Source: Paenibacillus sp. MBLB1832 (lineage in GTDB: Bacteria; Bacillota; Bacilli; Paenibacillales; NBRC-103111). From it: a stretch of DNA of 64,000 nt. The stretch spans positions 4,669,001-4,733,000 of the forward strand of contig NZ_CP130319.1 in the NCBI RefSeq assembly GCF_032271945.1. Reading direction: 5' to 3'. Below are positions 35,188 to 44,386 of this stretch, one piece after another (the first letter of the stretch is position 1; each line of letters starts with the position of its first letter). The notes under the pieces were generated by a model, which saw only the letters and a list, made by a program, of their open reading frames with translations, was not told where the DNA came from and did no database searches. The translations under genes were made by a program, and so were the position numbers.

Positions 35188-36945
35188 ATGTCAATGGTTA
35201 TTGAAGCAGTCTACCACCGGCCCAAATTGAATTGGTCTTACGCCTACGATGACAAAACAGTCCATGTCCGCATCCGCACCAAGCGGAATAATGTTAGCAA
35301 GATGTTTGTCTACGCAGGGGATAAATATGCTTGGGAGCGGACCTCATCGTATATCGAGATGCGGATTCTTACAAGCGATGCCTTATTTGATTATTGGGAG
35401 GCGGCCATTCAACCGCCCTATCGCCGCTTGCGATATGGCTTCAAGCTGCAATCCGGCAAGGAAACGCTCTGGCTGACAGAGCAAGGCTTCCATCCGCAAG
35501 AGCCGAAAACTTCTGACGGCATGTTCGAGTATCCCTTCCTCAATCCTGCGGATATTCTCAAACCGCCATCTTGGGTGAAGGATGCTGTGTTTTATCAAAT
35601 ATTCCCTGAGCGCTTTGCGAATGGCGATCCTAGCCTGGATCCCGCGGAGGTCGAAGCTTGGGGCGGTAAGCCTACGCCGACGAACTTTTTTGGCGGGGAT
35701 TTGCCTGGTGTCATGCAGCACCTCGATCATTTATCGGAGCTCGGCATTACGGCGATCTATTTCACACCTGTGTTCGCGGCAACGACGAATCATAAGTATG
35801 ACACGCGGGATTATAAGCTTGTCGATCCCCAATTCGGCACGAATGAGACGTTGAAAGAGCTCGTTGATGCCTGCCATGCCCGCGGTATTCGTGTTGTGCT
35901 TGATGCCGTCTTCAACCATTGCGGGCACAGCTTCGCTCCTTTTGTTGATGTTATGGAAAAAGGTGCCGACTCCCCGTATGCCGATTGGTTCCATGTGAAG
36001 GAATGGCCGCTCCGCATTGAAGACGGCATCCCCACGTATGAGACGTTCGCCTTCGAGCCGATCATGCCAAAGCTGAATACCGAGAATGAAGACGTGAAAG
36101 CATATCTGCTCGATGTCGCTGAATTCTGGGTCAAAGAGATTGGCATCGACGGCTGGCGCCTCGATGTGGCGAACGAGGTTGACCATCGCTTCTGGCGCCT
36201 GTTCCACGATAAGGTGAAGGGCATTAATCCAGATGCTTATATTCTGGGCGAAATTTGGCACGATTCGATGATGTGGCTGCAAGGCGACCAGTTCGACGCC
36301 GTGATGAACTATCCGTTCACGACCGCTGTGCTCGACTTCGCCGCTAACGGGAAGCTGGACGGCTACGGCTTCGCGAATGCCGTCGGTTCGCAGCTTGCCA
36401 GCTATCCGCAGCAAGCGAATGAGGCTGCCTTCAACTTGTTAGGCAGCCATGACACGCCTCGCCTGCTGACGCAGTGCGGCGAGGATAAGCGTCGCATGAA
36501 GCTGGCCACGCTGCTTCAGTTCACGTTCCCAGGGACGCCGTGTATATACTACGGCGACGAGATCGGTCTGAGCGGCGGCGGGGATCCCGATTGCCGCCGC
36601 TGTATGGAGTGGGACGCGTCCTTGCAGGACCGCGACCTGTTTGCGTTTTACCGCGGGCTCATTGCCCTGCGGCAGGGCAGTAAGGCGCTGCGCACAGGCG
36701 CGCTGCGCTTCTTGCACGCCAAGCCGGGCGATGCGCGGCTTGTGCTGGAGCGCGTTCACGAAGATGGTGAGCATCTGCTCATCTTCGTGAACGCCAGCCG
36801 ACGCTCGGCGCAGCTGAGCGTCAAGGGCTTGGGCGAGCGCCGCTGGCGCGACGCGCTCGGGGGCGACGCCGCGCCGGAGGCGAGCGGCGGGCACCTGCGG
36901 CTGCGGCTGCCCGCGTACGGCTACGCGGTGCTGCGCGCGGAGTAG
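35188..36945 (+). CDS. Neopullulanase/cyclomaltodextrinase, GH13
   Basis: 585 residues from the ATG at 35188 (AGAGAGAGGT ahead), which matches the usual length; the frame is open 99 bases farther up, but that part forms the leader hairpin. An N-terminal CBM34-like domain (about 1-125) is followed by the GH13 barrel. Catalytic residues are visible in DGWRLDVANEV (nucleophile D), ILGEIWHDS (acid E) and LLGSHDTPRLL (D). There is no signal peptide, so it should act in the cytosol on imported maltodextrins. The last 300 bases are far richer in GC than the rest. Confidence 0.9.
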   Translation: MSMVIEAVYHRPKLNWSYAYDDKTVHVRIRTKRNNVSKMFVYAGDKYAWERTSSYIEMRILTSDALFDYWEAAIQPPYRRLRYGFKLQSGKETLWLTEQGFHPQEPKTSDGMFEYPFLNPADILKPPSWVKDAVFYQIFPERFANGDPSLDPAEVEAWGGKPTPTNFFGGDLPGVMQHLDHLSELGITAIYFTPVFAATTNHKYDTRDYKLVDPQFGTNETLKELVDACHARGIRVVLDAVFNHCGHSFAPFVDVMEKGADSPYADWFHVKEWPLRIEDGIPTYETFAFEPIMPKLNTENEDVKAYLLDVAEFWVKEIGIDGWRLDVANEVDHRFWRLFHDKVKGINPDAYILGEIWHDSMMWLQGDQFDAVMNYPFTTAVLDFAANGKLDGYGFANAVGSQLASYPQQANEAAFNLLGSHDTPRLLTQCGEDKRRMKLATLLQFTFPGTPCIYYGDEIGLSGGGDPDCRRCMEWDASLQDRDLFAFYRGLIALRQGSKALRTGALRFLHAKPGDARLVLERVHEDGEHLLIFVNASRRSAQLSVKGLGERRWRDALGGDAAPEASGGHLRLRLPAYGYAVLRAE

Positions 36946-36991
36946 CGGCAACTGTTGCAAGTATTGCGCCGGGACATTTAAGCCATTTGGG

Positions 36992-37536
36992 TCGAGATAG
37001 ACGGAAAAACCGTCTATCTCGTACAAATCGCCGGTCATTCGTGTGAAGATAGACGGAAAAACCGTCTATCTCATGCAAATTGCCGGCCATTCGTGTGAAG
37101 ATAGACGGAAAAACCGTCTATCCCATGCAAATTGCCGGCCATTCGTGTGAAGATAGACGAAAAAACCGTCTATCCCATGCAAATTGCCGGCCATTCGTGT
37201 GAAGATAGACGGAAAAACCGTCTATCCCATGCAAAATGCCGGCCATTCGTGTGAGATAGACGGAAAAACCGTCTATCCCATGCAAAATGCCGGCCATTCG
37301 TGTGAGATAGACGGAAAAACCGTCTATCCCATGCAAATTGCCGGCCATTCGTGTGAAGATAGACGGAAAAACCGTCTATCTCATGCAAAATGCCGGCCAT
37401 TCGTGTGAAGATAGACGGAAAAACCGTCTATCCCATGCAAATTGCCGGCCATTCGTGTGAGATAGACGAAAAAACCGTCTATCCCATGCAAATTGCCGGC
37501 CATTCGTGTGAAGATAGACGGAAAAACCGTCTATCC
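36992..37536. repeat. Minisatellite of 11 hairpin units, 51-52 bp each
   Basis: Eleven copies of a hairpin (stem GATAGACGG, loop AAAAA, stem CCGTCTATC) start at 36996, 37048, 37100, 37152, 37204, 37255, 37306, 37358, 37410, 37461 and 37513. The spacer between them is also conserved (ATGCAAATTGCCGGCCATTC, then GTGTGA). The unit is 52 bp, or 51 when GAAGATAG is GAGATAG. Copies 4 and 10 carry one G-to-A change in the stem. The array fills the space between two convergent glycosidase genes. The unit is not a multiple of three and no frame is coding. Confidence 0.97.
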
Positions 37537-37609
37537 CTCCCCCTCCATCGCGTATCAGACGCGACAAAGGGGGTATCTCATCAATGTCCACTCATTGTCG
37601 CTTCATTAT

Positions 37610-39181
37610 TCACTTCTTCACTATCAAGCTCGAATAAGCAGGAACCACGAGCTTACCGCCATCCAGCTTGTTTCCTTTACTCGTAGACAGTTTCACTTTT
37701 GTGTACCCTGTATTCACGTTATCCTCGCTCAGATCCAGCACTTGCTCCTGTCCCGAAAGATTATGAACAACGAGCAAGCTATCTTTGCCTTCGCCTCGGA
37801 CATATGCCGCGATGTGCGTGTTGCTCGTCTTATATTCACTAATCTTGCCACCCTGCAGAGCAGGTTCTTCGTTGCGCCATTGAATGAGCTTCTTGTAGTG
37901 GTTCAGCAGCGAATTCGCATCCTTGAGCTGCGCCTCTACATTCGGCGCACCTTCTTTGTTGTAGCGCGGCGCTTCCCAGGTCGTTTGACCCGCACCGCCA
38001 GCAGCCTTCCAAACCATCGGCTCACGCAGGTACTCGTCTGGCTTCATGCCGAGCATGCCGATTTCCTCGCCATAATAGAGGAACGGGTTACCTGGCATGG
38101 TGAGCAGCAGGGCTGCCGCCATTTTCGCATGATCCACATTACCTTGAAGCGCACTCATCACTCGTGTCTGATCATGATTAGACAGGAACGGTGCATCGAT
38201 GAAATTCCCGCCAGAGCTTTTCTCATACAAGCCGTAGGTGCGTTCCAGCGTAAATGCGATGTTGCCTGCTGTTTCCGTGTTCGCGGAACTAATCAAGGTT
38301 TTCGCAAGATCGAAGTTAAACCCTGAATTCAGCGCATGGTCCAAATACGGCGCGATAACGGCAATACTATCCCAAATTTCACCGACCAGATAGGCATCCT
38401 TGTTCACTTCTTGCAGCCCTGCGCGGAATTCTTTCCACCAGGCAACGTTTTTCTGTGAGGTTTTAGGATCTTTCTTGGAGTCCGTGAAATCTTCATAGAC
38501 ATGCTTGGCCGCATCCAATCGGAAGCCATCCGCTCCCTTTTGCAGCCAGAATTGACCGACCTTAATGATTTCCTTCCGTACGTCAGGATTGTCGAAGTTC
38601 AAATCCGGCATGCTTTCCGAGAAAATACCGAGATAATGATTGCCATTCTTCATATGCCATGCCTTGTCGCCAGCGGCGCTTTGACCTGTTGCAGGACGGC
38701 CTTGATCCTCAGCCCACGTATACCAATTGCGATAAGGACTGTTTTTATCTTTGGACGACTCAACAAACCAAGGATTCTCTGAGCTCGAGTGATTCACGAC
38801 CAAGTCCATAATAACCTCGATCCCGCGCTTATGCGCCTCTTGCGTCAAGGCTTGAAAATCAGCTATCGTACCAAACTGTGGATTAATCTCATAATAATTC
38901 GAGACATCATAACCATGATAGCTAGGAGAAGTCATAATCGGCGTCAGCCAAATACCTTTGATCCCTAGATCCTTGAGATAATCGAGCTTCGCCGTTACCC
39001 CATTCAGGTCACCGATGCCATCCCCATTCGAATCTTGAAACGAACGAACAAAAATCTCATAAAAGACCCCGTGATTACCGTTCGAAGGTTCTTTCGTCAT
39101 GTCCTTGGAGCATCCCACGATCAGCATCACACAGGCAAGCGTTAACAGCCCAATACGACTTCTCTTTGCGATCCCTCTCAT
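37610..39181 (-). CDS. Alpha-amylase family lipoprotein, GH13
   Basis: 523 residues. A lipoprotein signal peptide ends in LIVGC (C24), so the enzyme should be tethered outside the membrane. The barrel begins at once (GVFYEIFVRSFQDSNGDGIGDL). Catalytic residues lie in GFRLDAAKHV (D), LVGEIWDS (E) and FLSNHDQTRVM (D). It should trim starch or maltodextrins before uptake. Its start overlaps the malG stop by 4 bases, so it is the last gene of the malEFG operon. Exact specificity cannot be told. Confidence 0.92.
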   Translation of the reverse strand: MRGIAKRSRIGLLTLACVMLIVGCSKDMTKEPSNGNHGVFYEIFVRSFQDSNGDGIGDLNGVTAKLDYLKDLGIKGIWLTPIMTSPSYHGYDVSNYYEINPQFGTIADFQALTQEAHKRGIEVIMDLVVNHSSSENPWFVESSKDKNSPYRNWYTWAEDQGRPATGQSAAGDKAWHMKNGNHYLGIFSESMPDLNFDNPDVRKEIIKVGQFWLQKGADGFRLDAAKHVYEDFTDSKKDPKTSQKNVAWWKEFRAGLQEVNKDAYLVGEIWDSIAVIAPYLDHALNSGFNFDLAKTLISSANTETAGNIAFTLERTYGLYEKSSGGNFIDAPFLSNHDQTRVMSALQGNVDHAKMAAALLLTMPGNPFLYYGEEIGMLGMKPDEYLREPMVWKAAGGAGQTTWEAPRYNKEGAPNVEAQLKDANSLLNHYKKLIQWRNEEPALQGGKISEYKTSNTHIAAYVRGEGKDSLLVVHNLSGQEQVLDLSEDNVNTGYTKVKLSTSKGNKLDGGKLVVPAYSSLIVKK

Positions 39182-40029
39182 CCTTTGGACGCCCCAGCCG
39201 TCAATCCATCTACAAGGAAGCGTTGCAAGAAGACGAATAAAATCGTAATCGGCAAGGCGATTAAGACGGACCCTGTGGCGAAAAGGGCAAAGTTACTGTT
39301 CTGCTCCTTATCGACTAAGTCGAACAATCCGACTGCAACCGACCAATGATCTTTGGAACGCAGCACGACTTTGGCTAAAATGAAATCGACCCATGCGCCC
39401 GTAAACGACATTAAAGCGACATACGTCAGCATCGGTTTGGAAAGCGGCAGCATGATTCTGGCGAAAATTTGCAGGTTCGATGCACCATCTATGCGTGCCG
39501 ATTCTTCTAAGCTCCGCGGGATTGTGTCGAAGAAACCTTTCACCACGAAAGCTTGCAGCAAACCGGCTGCTGAATAAATCGCGACAAGCGCATAAATGTT
39601 ATCGAATAATTTAAGCTGGAGCAATAAGACATAGAAAGCCGTTAAGCTCATAAACGTCGGGAACATACTCAGGATGAGCACGCCGGTCATGATCGTTTTT
39701 CTGCTTCTGAAACGGAATCTCGATAAGGAATATCCGCTTAGTGTCGTTAGGATGGTGGAGAATACCATCGTTAAGGTTGCGATTTTCAGCGTATTCCAGT
39801 ACCAGGTTGTAAATTTAAAACGCGTAGACGTTAGGAGCTCATGATAGTGATCGAGAGTTAAACTTTTCGGAATTAAAGTCGGACTATATAGTGCAGCACC
39901 TGGACGGAAGGACGCAAGAACGACCCACAGAGCTGGATAGATGCAGCAAATGGCAATAATAACAAGGAGCACATAGCTGAGAAACAGCCCCAATGTGAGT
40001 TTAGATTTTTTGCGTGATGTTGTACTCAT
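39178..40029 (-). CDS. malG: Maltose/maltodextrin ABC transporter permease MalG-type
   Basis: 283 residues with six predicted membrane segments. The EAA loop that contacts the ATPase is clear: EESARIDGASNLQIFARIMLPLSKP near 190. The N-terminus (YVLLVIIAICCIYPALWVVLASF) and C-terminus (LQRFLVDGLTAGASKG) fit MalG. It overlaps malF and the amylase gene by 4 bases on each side. It works with MalF, MalE and an ATPase not encoded here. Confidence 0.92.
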   Translation of the reverse strand: MSTTSRKKSKLTLGLFLSYVLLVIIAICCIYPALWVVLASFRPGAALYSPTLIPKSLTLDHYHELLTSTRFKFTTWYWNTLKIATLTMVFSTILTTLSGYSLSRFRFRSRKTIMTGVLILSMFPTFMSLTAFYVLLLQLKLFDNIYALVAIYSAAGLLQAFVVKGFFDTIPRSLEESARIDGASNLQIFARIMLPLSKPMLTYVALMSFTGAWVDFILAKVVLRSKDHWSVAVGLFDLVDKEQNSNFALFATGSVLIALPITILFVFLQRFLVDGLTAGASKG

Positions 40030-41339
40030 TGGATCATATCCTCCTCTTTGAATGAGCGCGTCTTACGATAGCTCCAGATGGATAGCGAAGCAATCATAAT
40101 GAAGATAATAATCCCAACGGCTGCTGCGATGTTGTACTTCTGTTGATCTAAAGTCAGCTTATACAGCCATGTTACTAGCAAATCTGTGCTGCCGCCGTAT
40201 TGGAATTTACCGTTTACCGGATCACCTTTGGTCAATAAGAAAATAACGTTAAAGTTGTTGATGTTACCTGCAAACTGAATGATGAGTAATGGCGCTGTCG
40301 TGAATAGAATGAACGGCATCGTGATTAGTCTGAATTTCATAAAGGCGGAGGCTCCGTCCACTTCTGCCGCTTCATACAGATCCTTAGGAATCGCCGTTAA
40401 AACACCCATGATGAGAATCATGGAGACAGGAATACCGACCCACATGTTGACAATAATAACGGTAATCTTCGCCATCGTTGGATCTGTCAGCCAAGGCAGC
40501 TTGCCTAAACCGAAATAGCCTAAGTACTGATTAATTGGTCCGAATTGACCATTAAACATATTTTTCATAACGAGCAGGGAAACTAACTGTGGAATCGCAT
40601 ACGGAATGATGAAAATCGTTCTCCACATGCCTTTAAGGCGAATGCCTTTTTGATTCACGAGTAAAGCTACTAAGACGCCGCCCATATACGTCGTGAACGT
40701 TGCAACAACCGCCCAGACGATCGTCCATCCCAAAATGTGGAAAAACGTATAGCTCCATGTTTTGAACATGATCAAGTCATGAAACGTACGGAAGCCAACC
40801 CATTTCAACACTTTTGCCGGAGGCAGATTATCAGGACCTGAATAATTCGTGAACGCAATCAACATAGTGAAAATAATTGGAAGAATGGTCACGAACAATA
40901 CACCTAGAATCGGGATGGAAAGAAAAATCTCAGGAAAACGCTTATCCATGACATAACGGACGGATTCTACAATGTTTGCAGGCTTGTGCCCTTCCTCCCG
41001 TTTCTTGCCTGTACGGTAAGCGTCCTTAATGTTCATTACATAAGCAGCCACAAATAAAAATAACAGCAGCAGCGTAATCAATCCGCCTAACATCAGGAAG
41101 ATGGAATGATCCCCTTTCACTGTTGTGGCAACACCGTTGATCGTTTCAAAATGCGTTGGTGTTTTGCCTAGCGTGACAAGCCCCCAAATCGCATGACTCA
41201 GGTTATTAATAAAATAGGACAGTCCCACTACTTCAACAAGCAGCAAGATCAAGCCTTTCATATACTGGCGATTGTACAGTTGTCCAAGGCCGAAACTAAG
41301 TACAGACAATACCGCGGCAACCTGGCGGTGAGCATTCAT
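40026..41339 (-). CDS. malF: Maltose/maltodextrin ABC transporter permease MalF-type
   Basis: 437 residues from the ATG at 41339 (GGGGGAG close ahead); an upstream in-frame start at 41378 would overlap the intergenic stem-loop. It is longer than most sugar permeases because of an extra N-terminal region with three membrane segments (about 5-110), as in MalF. The EAA loop EAAEVDGASAFMKFRLITMPF lies near 340. It forms the membrane channel with MalG. The start is moderately certain. Confidence 0.9.
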   Translation of the reverse strand: MNAHRQVAAVLSVLSFGLGQLYNRQYMKGLILLLVEVVGLSYFINNLSHAIWGLVTLGKTPTHFETINGVATTVKGDHSIFLMLGGLITLLLLFLFVAAYVMNIKDAYRTGKKREEGHKPANIVESVRYVMDKRFPEIFLSIPILGVLFVTILPIIFTMLIAFTNYSGPDNLPPAKVLKWVGFRTFHDLIMFKTWSYTFFHILGWTIVWAVVATFTTYMGGVLVALLVNQKGIRLKGMWRTIFIIPYAIPQLVSLLVMKNMFNGQFGPINQYLGYFGLGKLPWLTDPTMAKITVIIVNMWVGIPVSMILIMGVLTAIPKDLYEAAEVDGASAFMKFRLITMPFILFTTAPLLIIQFAGNINNFNVIFLLTKGDPVNGKFQYGGSTDLLVTWLYKLTLDQQKYNIAAAVGIIIFIMIASLSIWSYRKTRSFKEEDMIQ

Positions 41340-41375
41340 TTCTCCCCCAGCTCCTTCCCTATCTATGAATGGAAT

Positions 41376-41399
41376 CACCCGCCGATTCCTCGACGGGTG
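41376..41399 (-). repeat. Stem-loop between malE and malF
   Basis: CACCCGCCGA and TCGACGGGTG pair around TTCC with one mismatch and no T run. Such stem-loops between binding-protein and permease genes often stabilise the upstream message and lower expression of the downstream genes. Confidence 0.6.
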
Positions 41400-41433
41400 T
41401 CCTCTTACCTATCCAAGTGTCCTCGCAGGCACA

Positions 41434-42753
41434 TTATTTCGTTGCTGCGTTCGTATCCTTGATTTGTTTCACTGCGTTATCAAGCGTCGCTTTAGGATCT
41501 TTACCATCGTTCCAGATGTCGCCTAGTGCTGCGCCCATTGGTGTCCAGATGTTGCCCATTTCAGGGATGGACGGCATAGCTTGGGATGTTTTCAACTGTT
41601 GTAGGAAGCCAGTTGCAAGCTCATCGTTTTTCACAGTTGCATCTTCAGCTGCTGCTTTATTGGAAGGAAGCTGACCGGAAATTTTGAAGTTTTCCAATTG
41701 TGCTGCTTGGGAAGTTGCAAAGTGTGCGAACAATTTCGCTGCATTCGGGTATTTCGTATAAGCGTTAACACCTAGAATTTTGATACCTGCAAAAGATACA
41801 GCTGGTTTACCGTTGATTGTAGGAATTGGTGCTACGCCAATGTTGATTTTTGCATTTTTGTAATCAAGAATGGTCCAAGGTCCGTTTAGATCCATAGCAA
41901 GCTTACCGCTTGTGAATAGACCTTTTTTGATGTCATATGTCACATCGCCGGATTTCACTGGAAGCACATCTTTCTTCAAGGAAGCAAAGAACTTCGCTCC
42001 AGCAACCGCACCGTCGTTGTTAAGTCCGATATCCGTTTTATCAGTACCGTTTTTACCAAATACGTAACCGCCAGGACCCGCTAGGAACGCATAGTCAAAA
42101 TAGAAGTTCCCAATATCGAACATGAATGCGAATTTGTTTTTGCCTGGATCATTGTATGTTTTTGCAAAAGCTACAACATCATCGAAGGATTTAGGAGCTG
42201 TTTTCACCAAATCTTTGTTGTAGATCAAGGCATACGTTTCTACGGATTTCGGATAACCGAATAGCGTATTATTGAAGGTTGCGCCTTGTACGGCTGCTTC
42301 CGCGTTTTCTTTTTTCGTTTGATCCGCGAATACATCATTCGGCAGATACAAGTTTGCAGATACCATTTTACCTAAGTTATCGTGTGGAATTACTGTTACG
42401 TCAGCCGCTACGCCTGCTGGGCCGTCTGCTGTTAATTTAGCTGGTTGATCTGGTGGGTTAACTTCTTCAAATTTAACAGGTACTTTATATTTAGCTTCAA
42501 ATTGCTTTGCCATGGACTCGATGAATGCTTTTTGGTCTGGTGCATCCCATACAACTAATTTCGCGCCAGCTTCTGGCTTAAGACCCATGTCCGTATCAGT
42601 TGTTGCAGCCGCTGTTGCTGCTGCAGTCGCTTTAGGTGCTTCTGTTGCTGCAGCTGCAGATGGTTTTGCTGTTTCTTCTGGAGTAGATGAACATGCAGTT
42701 ACAGTTAGTGCAACAGCGGACACAGCAGCAAGCATGGATAAAGACTTTTTCAT
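41434..42753 (-). CDS. malE: Maltose/maltodextrin-binding lipoprotein
   Basis: 439 residues from the ATG at 42753 (AGAGGGG ahead). A signal peptide ends in a lipobox TVTAC (C21), followed by an Ala/Thr/Pro-rich linker (about 25-55). The mature part is a cluster-B-like sugar-binding protein: AKLVVWDAPDQKAFIESMAKQFEAKY, ANLYLPNDVF, AKINIGVAPIPTINGKPAVSF and WTPMGAALGDIWN. It delivers maltodextrins to MalFG and heads the operon. A perfect-core LacI-type operator lies just upstream. Confidence 0.92.
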   Translation of the reverse strand: MKKSLSMLAAVSAVALTVTACSSTPEETAKPSAAAATEAPKATAAATAAATTDTDMGLKPEAGAKLVVWDAPDQKAFIESMAKQFEAKYKVPVKFEEVNPPDQPAKLTADGPAGVAADVTVIPHDNLGKMVSANLYLPNDVFADQTKKENAEAAVQGATFNNTLFGYPKSVETYALIYNKDLVKTAPKSFDDVVAFAKTYNDPGKNKFAFMFDIGNFYFDYAFLAGPGGYVFGKNGTDKTDIGLNNDGAVAGAKFFASLKKDVLPVKSGDVTYDIKKGLFTSGKLAMDLNGPWTILDYKNAKINIGVAPIPTINGKPAVSFAGIKILGVNAYTKYPNAAKLFAHFATSQAAQLENFKISGQLPSNKAAAEDATVKNDELATGFLQQLKTSQAMPSIPEMGNIWTPMGAALGDIWNDGKDPKATLDNAVKQIKDTNAATK

Positions 42754-42845
42754 TGTGGTAAAACCCCTCTCGTATTGTGTACTTAGTGAATTGCGAACCT
42801 TCATTTGCAGTAGAATGAGTCGTTAGGTGAAAACGAATTCATTCC

Positions 42846-42867
42846 ATTGCGCAAACGTTTGCTCAAT
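42846..42867. promoter_or_regulatory. LacI-family operator upstream of malE
   Basis: ATTG-C-GCAAACGTTTGC-T-CAAT is a 22-base palindrome broken only at one symmetric pair. It lies about 90 bases before malE and is a good target for the divergent LacI-type regulator or CcpA. Confidence 0.75.
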
Positions 42868-42935
42868 TCAAATGATAAACGGTGGAAACTAGCTTTTTCC
42901 TGTGAAAAAGCGGCTTGTTTGTGGATTTATCCTTC

Positions 42936-42949
42936 TTGCAAGCGCTTTA
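42936..42949. promoter_or_regulatory. Second operator/cre-like site in the malE-lacI region
   Basis: TTGCAAGCGCTTTA shares the CG-centred core of cre/LacI sites. It fits the cre consensus over most of its length but diverges at the right end. Confidence 0.45.
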
Positions 42950-42982
42950 TTCATGAGTAATCATACAACAGAGATGATCATT

Positions 42983-43000
42983 TGTAAAAACGTTTGCACA
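42983..43000. promoter_or_regulatory. Third operator-like site in the malE-lacI region
   Basis: TGTAAAAACGTTTGCACA is a nearly symmetric 18-base site sharing AAACGTTTGC with the malE operator. Confidence 0.55.
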
Positions 43001-43241
43001 GATTATATTCCGTCATTTTCATGGACAAACCCTTCGATATCTTTCATTTACTCTGTTTTTCAAAGTATTTAAAAATTTTATACATTGGTCAATTTTCGTC
43101 ATTTGCACAAAATAAGCGACACCGCATTCTGCCTGTATTTCTTGCGAAACTCGTAGAAATTTCTTGAATTTTCTTAGCTTGATGATTTACATTTCCGTAA
43201 ATAATGGCTAACATAGAGTCAAATGCATCTAAATGCATCCA

Positions 43242-43257
43242 GCACAATCGTTTGCAC
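43242..43257. promoter_or_regulatory. Operator-like site at the lacI-type gene start
   Basis: GCACAATCGTTTGCAC is a near-palindrome of the same class ending just before the ribosome site of the regulator gene, as expected for autoregulation. Confidence 0.5.
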
Positions 43258-43271
43258 TGGAGGTTCGGACC

Positions 43272-44297
43272 ATGTCCGTAACGATAATCGACGTAGCCAA
43301 AAAAGCAGGGGTTTCCCCTTCTACAGTTTCCCGTGTTATATCCGGACATTCGCGCATTAGTCCCGCGACGATCCGTAAAGTGAAAGAGATTATGGACGAA
43401 CTCGGCTACCATCCGAATGTGATGGCGAAGAGCCTCGTATCCAAAACAACACAAACCATCGGAATTCTCCTGCCGCGATCGGCTGAAGAACTCTTCCTAA
43501 ACTTATTTTTCTCCGAAATCATTCGCGGGGTTGTTACCCAATCGACACGCAGCGGCTATGATTTGATGATGACCACAGGCACTTCGGAGCGAGAAGAAGT
43601 CGAAGCCATTACTAGACTCGTTAAAGGACGCAGGGTAGATGGCATTATCCTTTTATACTCTCGTAAATCAGACCCGGTTATTTCGTTCTTGCAAGAGATG
43701 AAATTCCCATTCGTTTTAGTGGGGCGCAGTGAAGATTTCCCTCACGTTCTTTCGATCGATAATAATAATGTTCTCGCCGCCTACGACGCGACCCGGCACC
43801 TCATTGCTCAAGGTCATAAGCGCATTGGTTTTGTCAGCGGACCACCTAATTTGATTGTTTCACGCGATCGTATGGATGGGTATGTACAAGCCATGCGAGA
43901 GGCTAAGCTCGAGATCCAAACCGAATGGATCGTAGAGGGTGAATTCCTGCAGGAGAGCGGGTATAGGGCGATGTCCTTCTTTATGAATTTGCCCCATCGC
44001 CCAACTGCCCTTGTCGTCATTGATGACATCGTCGCTTTCGGCGTCCTTCGCGGGGTGACAGAGCTTGGCTATAAAGTACCGTCAGACCTTAGCCTGGTCG
44101 GATTCAACAATATTCCGATGTCTGAGCTATCCTCACCACCAATCAGCTCCATCGATATCGGCATCTATCAATTGGGTTACACGGCCTCACAAACCTTGAT
44201 TAAAGCGGTCAAGGGCGAGCCGATCCACCACAATCACATCATCATTCCTCATCGATTAATGACGAGAGAATCCTCTCTACATACCATTCATCCTTAA
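43272..44297 (+). CDS. malR: LacI-family regulator, probable maltose operon repressor
   Basis: 341 residues from the ATG at 43272, with GGAGG 8 bases ahead; the longer frame upstream overlaps operator sequence. The LacI helix-turn-helix is at the very N-terminus (TIIDVAKKAGVSPSTVSRVISGHSRIS), followed by the hinge helix HPNVMAKSLVSKTTQTIGILLP and a periplasmic-binding-like effector domain. It is divergent from malE with four similar operators in between, so it very likely controls the malEFG-amylase operon. The gene name is by context. Confidence 0.88.
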   Translation: MSVTIIDVAKKAGVSPSTVSRVISGHSRISPATIRKVKEIMDELGYHPNVMAKSLVSKTTQTIGILLPRSAEELFLNLFFSEIIRGVVTQSTRSGYDLMMTTGTSEREEVEAITRLVKGRRVDGIILLYSRKSDPVISFLQEMKFPFVLVGRSEDFPHVLSIDNNNVLAAYDATRHLIAQGHKRIGFVSGPPNLIVSRDRMDGYVQAMREAKLEIQTEWIVEGEFLQESGYRAMSFFMNLPHRPTALVVIDDIVAFGVLRGVTELGYKVPSDLSLVGFNNIPMSELSSPPISSIDIGIYQLGYTASQTLIKAVKGEPIHHNHIIIPHRLMTRESSLHTIHP

Positions 44298-44325
44298 TCC
44301 AACTATGTTAACCATGTAAATGGGC

Positions 44326-44356
44326 AAAAAAAGCAAGAGAGCTCGTCCTCTCTTGC
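44326..44356. terminator. Terminator between malR and the 63-aa gene
   Basis: GCAAGAGAG and CTCTCTTGC pair perfectly. Seven T follow on the minus strand, so it mainly ends the small minus-strand gene. It may also stop malR transcripts. Confidence 0.8.
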
Positions 44357-44386
44357 TCTCTACTTATATGCGATTGTGAACCAATA

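Noticed and set aside
35731-36414. 227-codon frame antisense to neopullulanase
   Set aside because: It lies opposite a gene with intact catalytic motifs, has no ribosome site and no family resemblance.
36992-37536. Possible CRISPR array
   Set aside because: The segments between the hairpins are conserved from copy to copy, so there are no unique spacers, and no cas gene is present.
37118-37591. Several 70-80 codon frames on both strands inside the hairpin array
   Set aside because: They consist of the repeat read in successive frames, have no ribosome sites, and the 52-bp unit shifts frame every copy.
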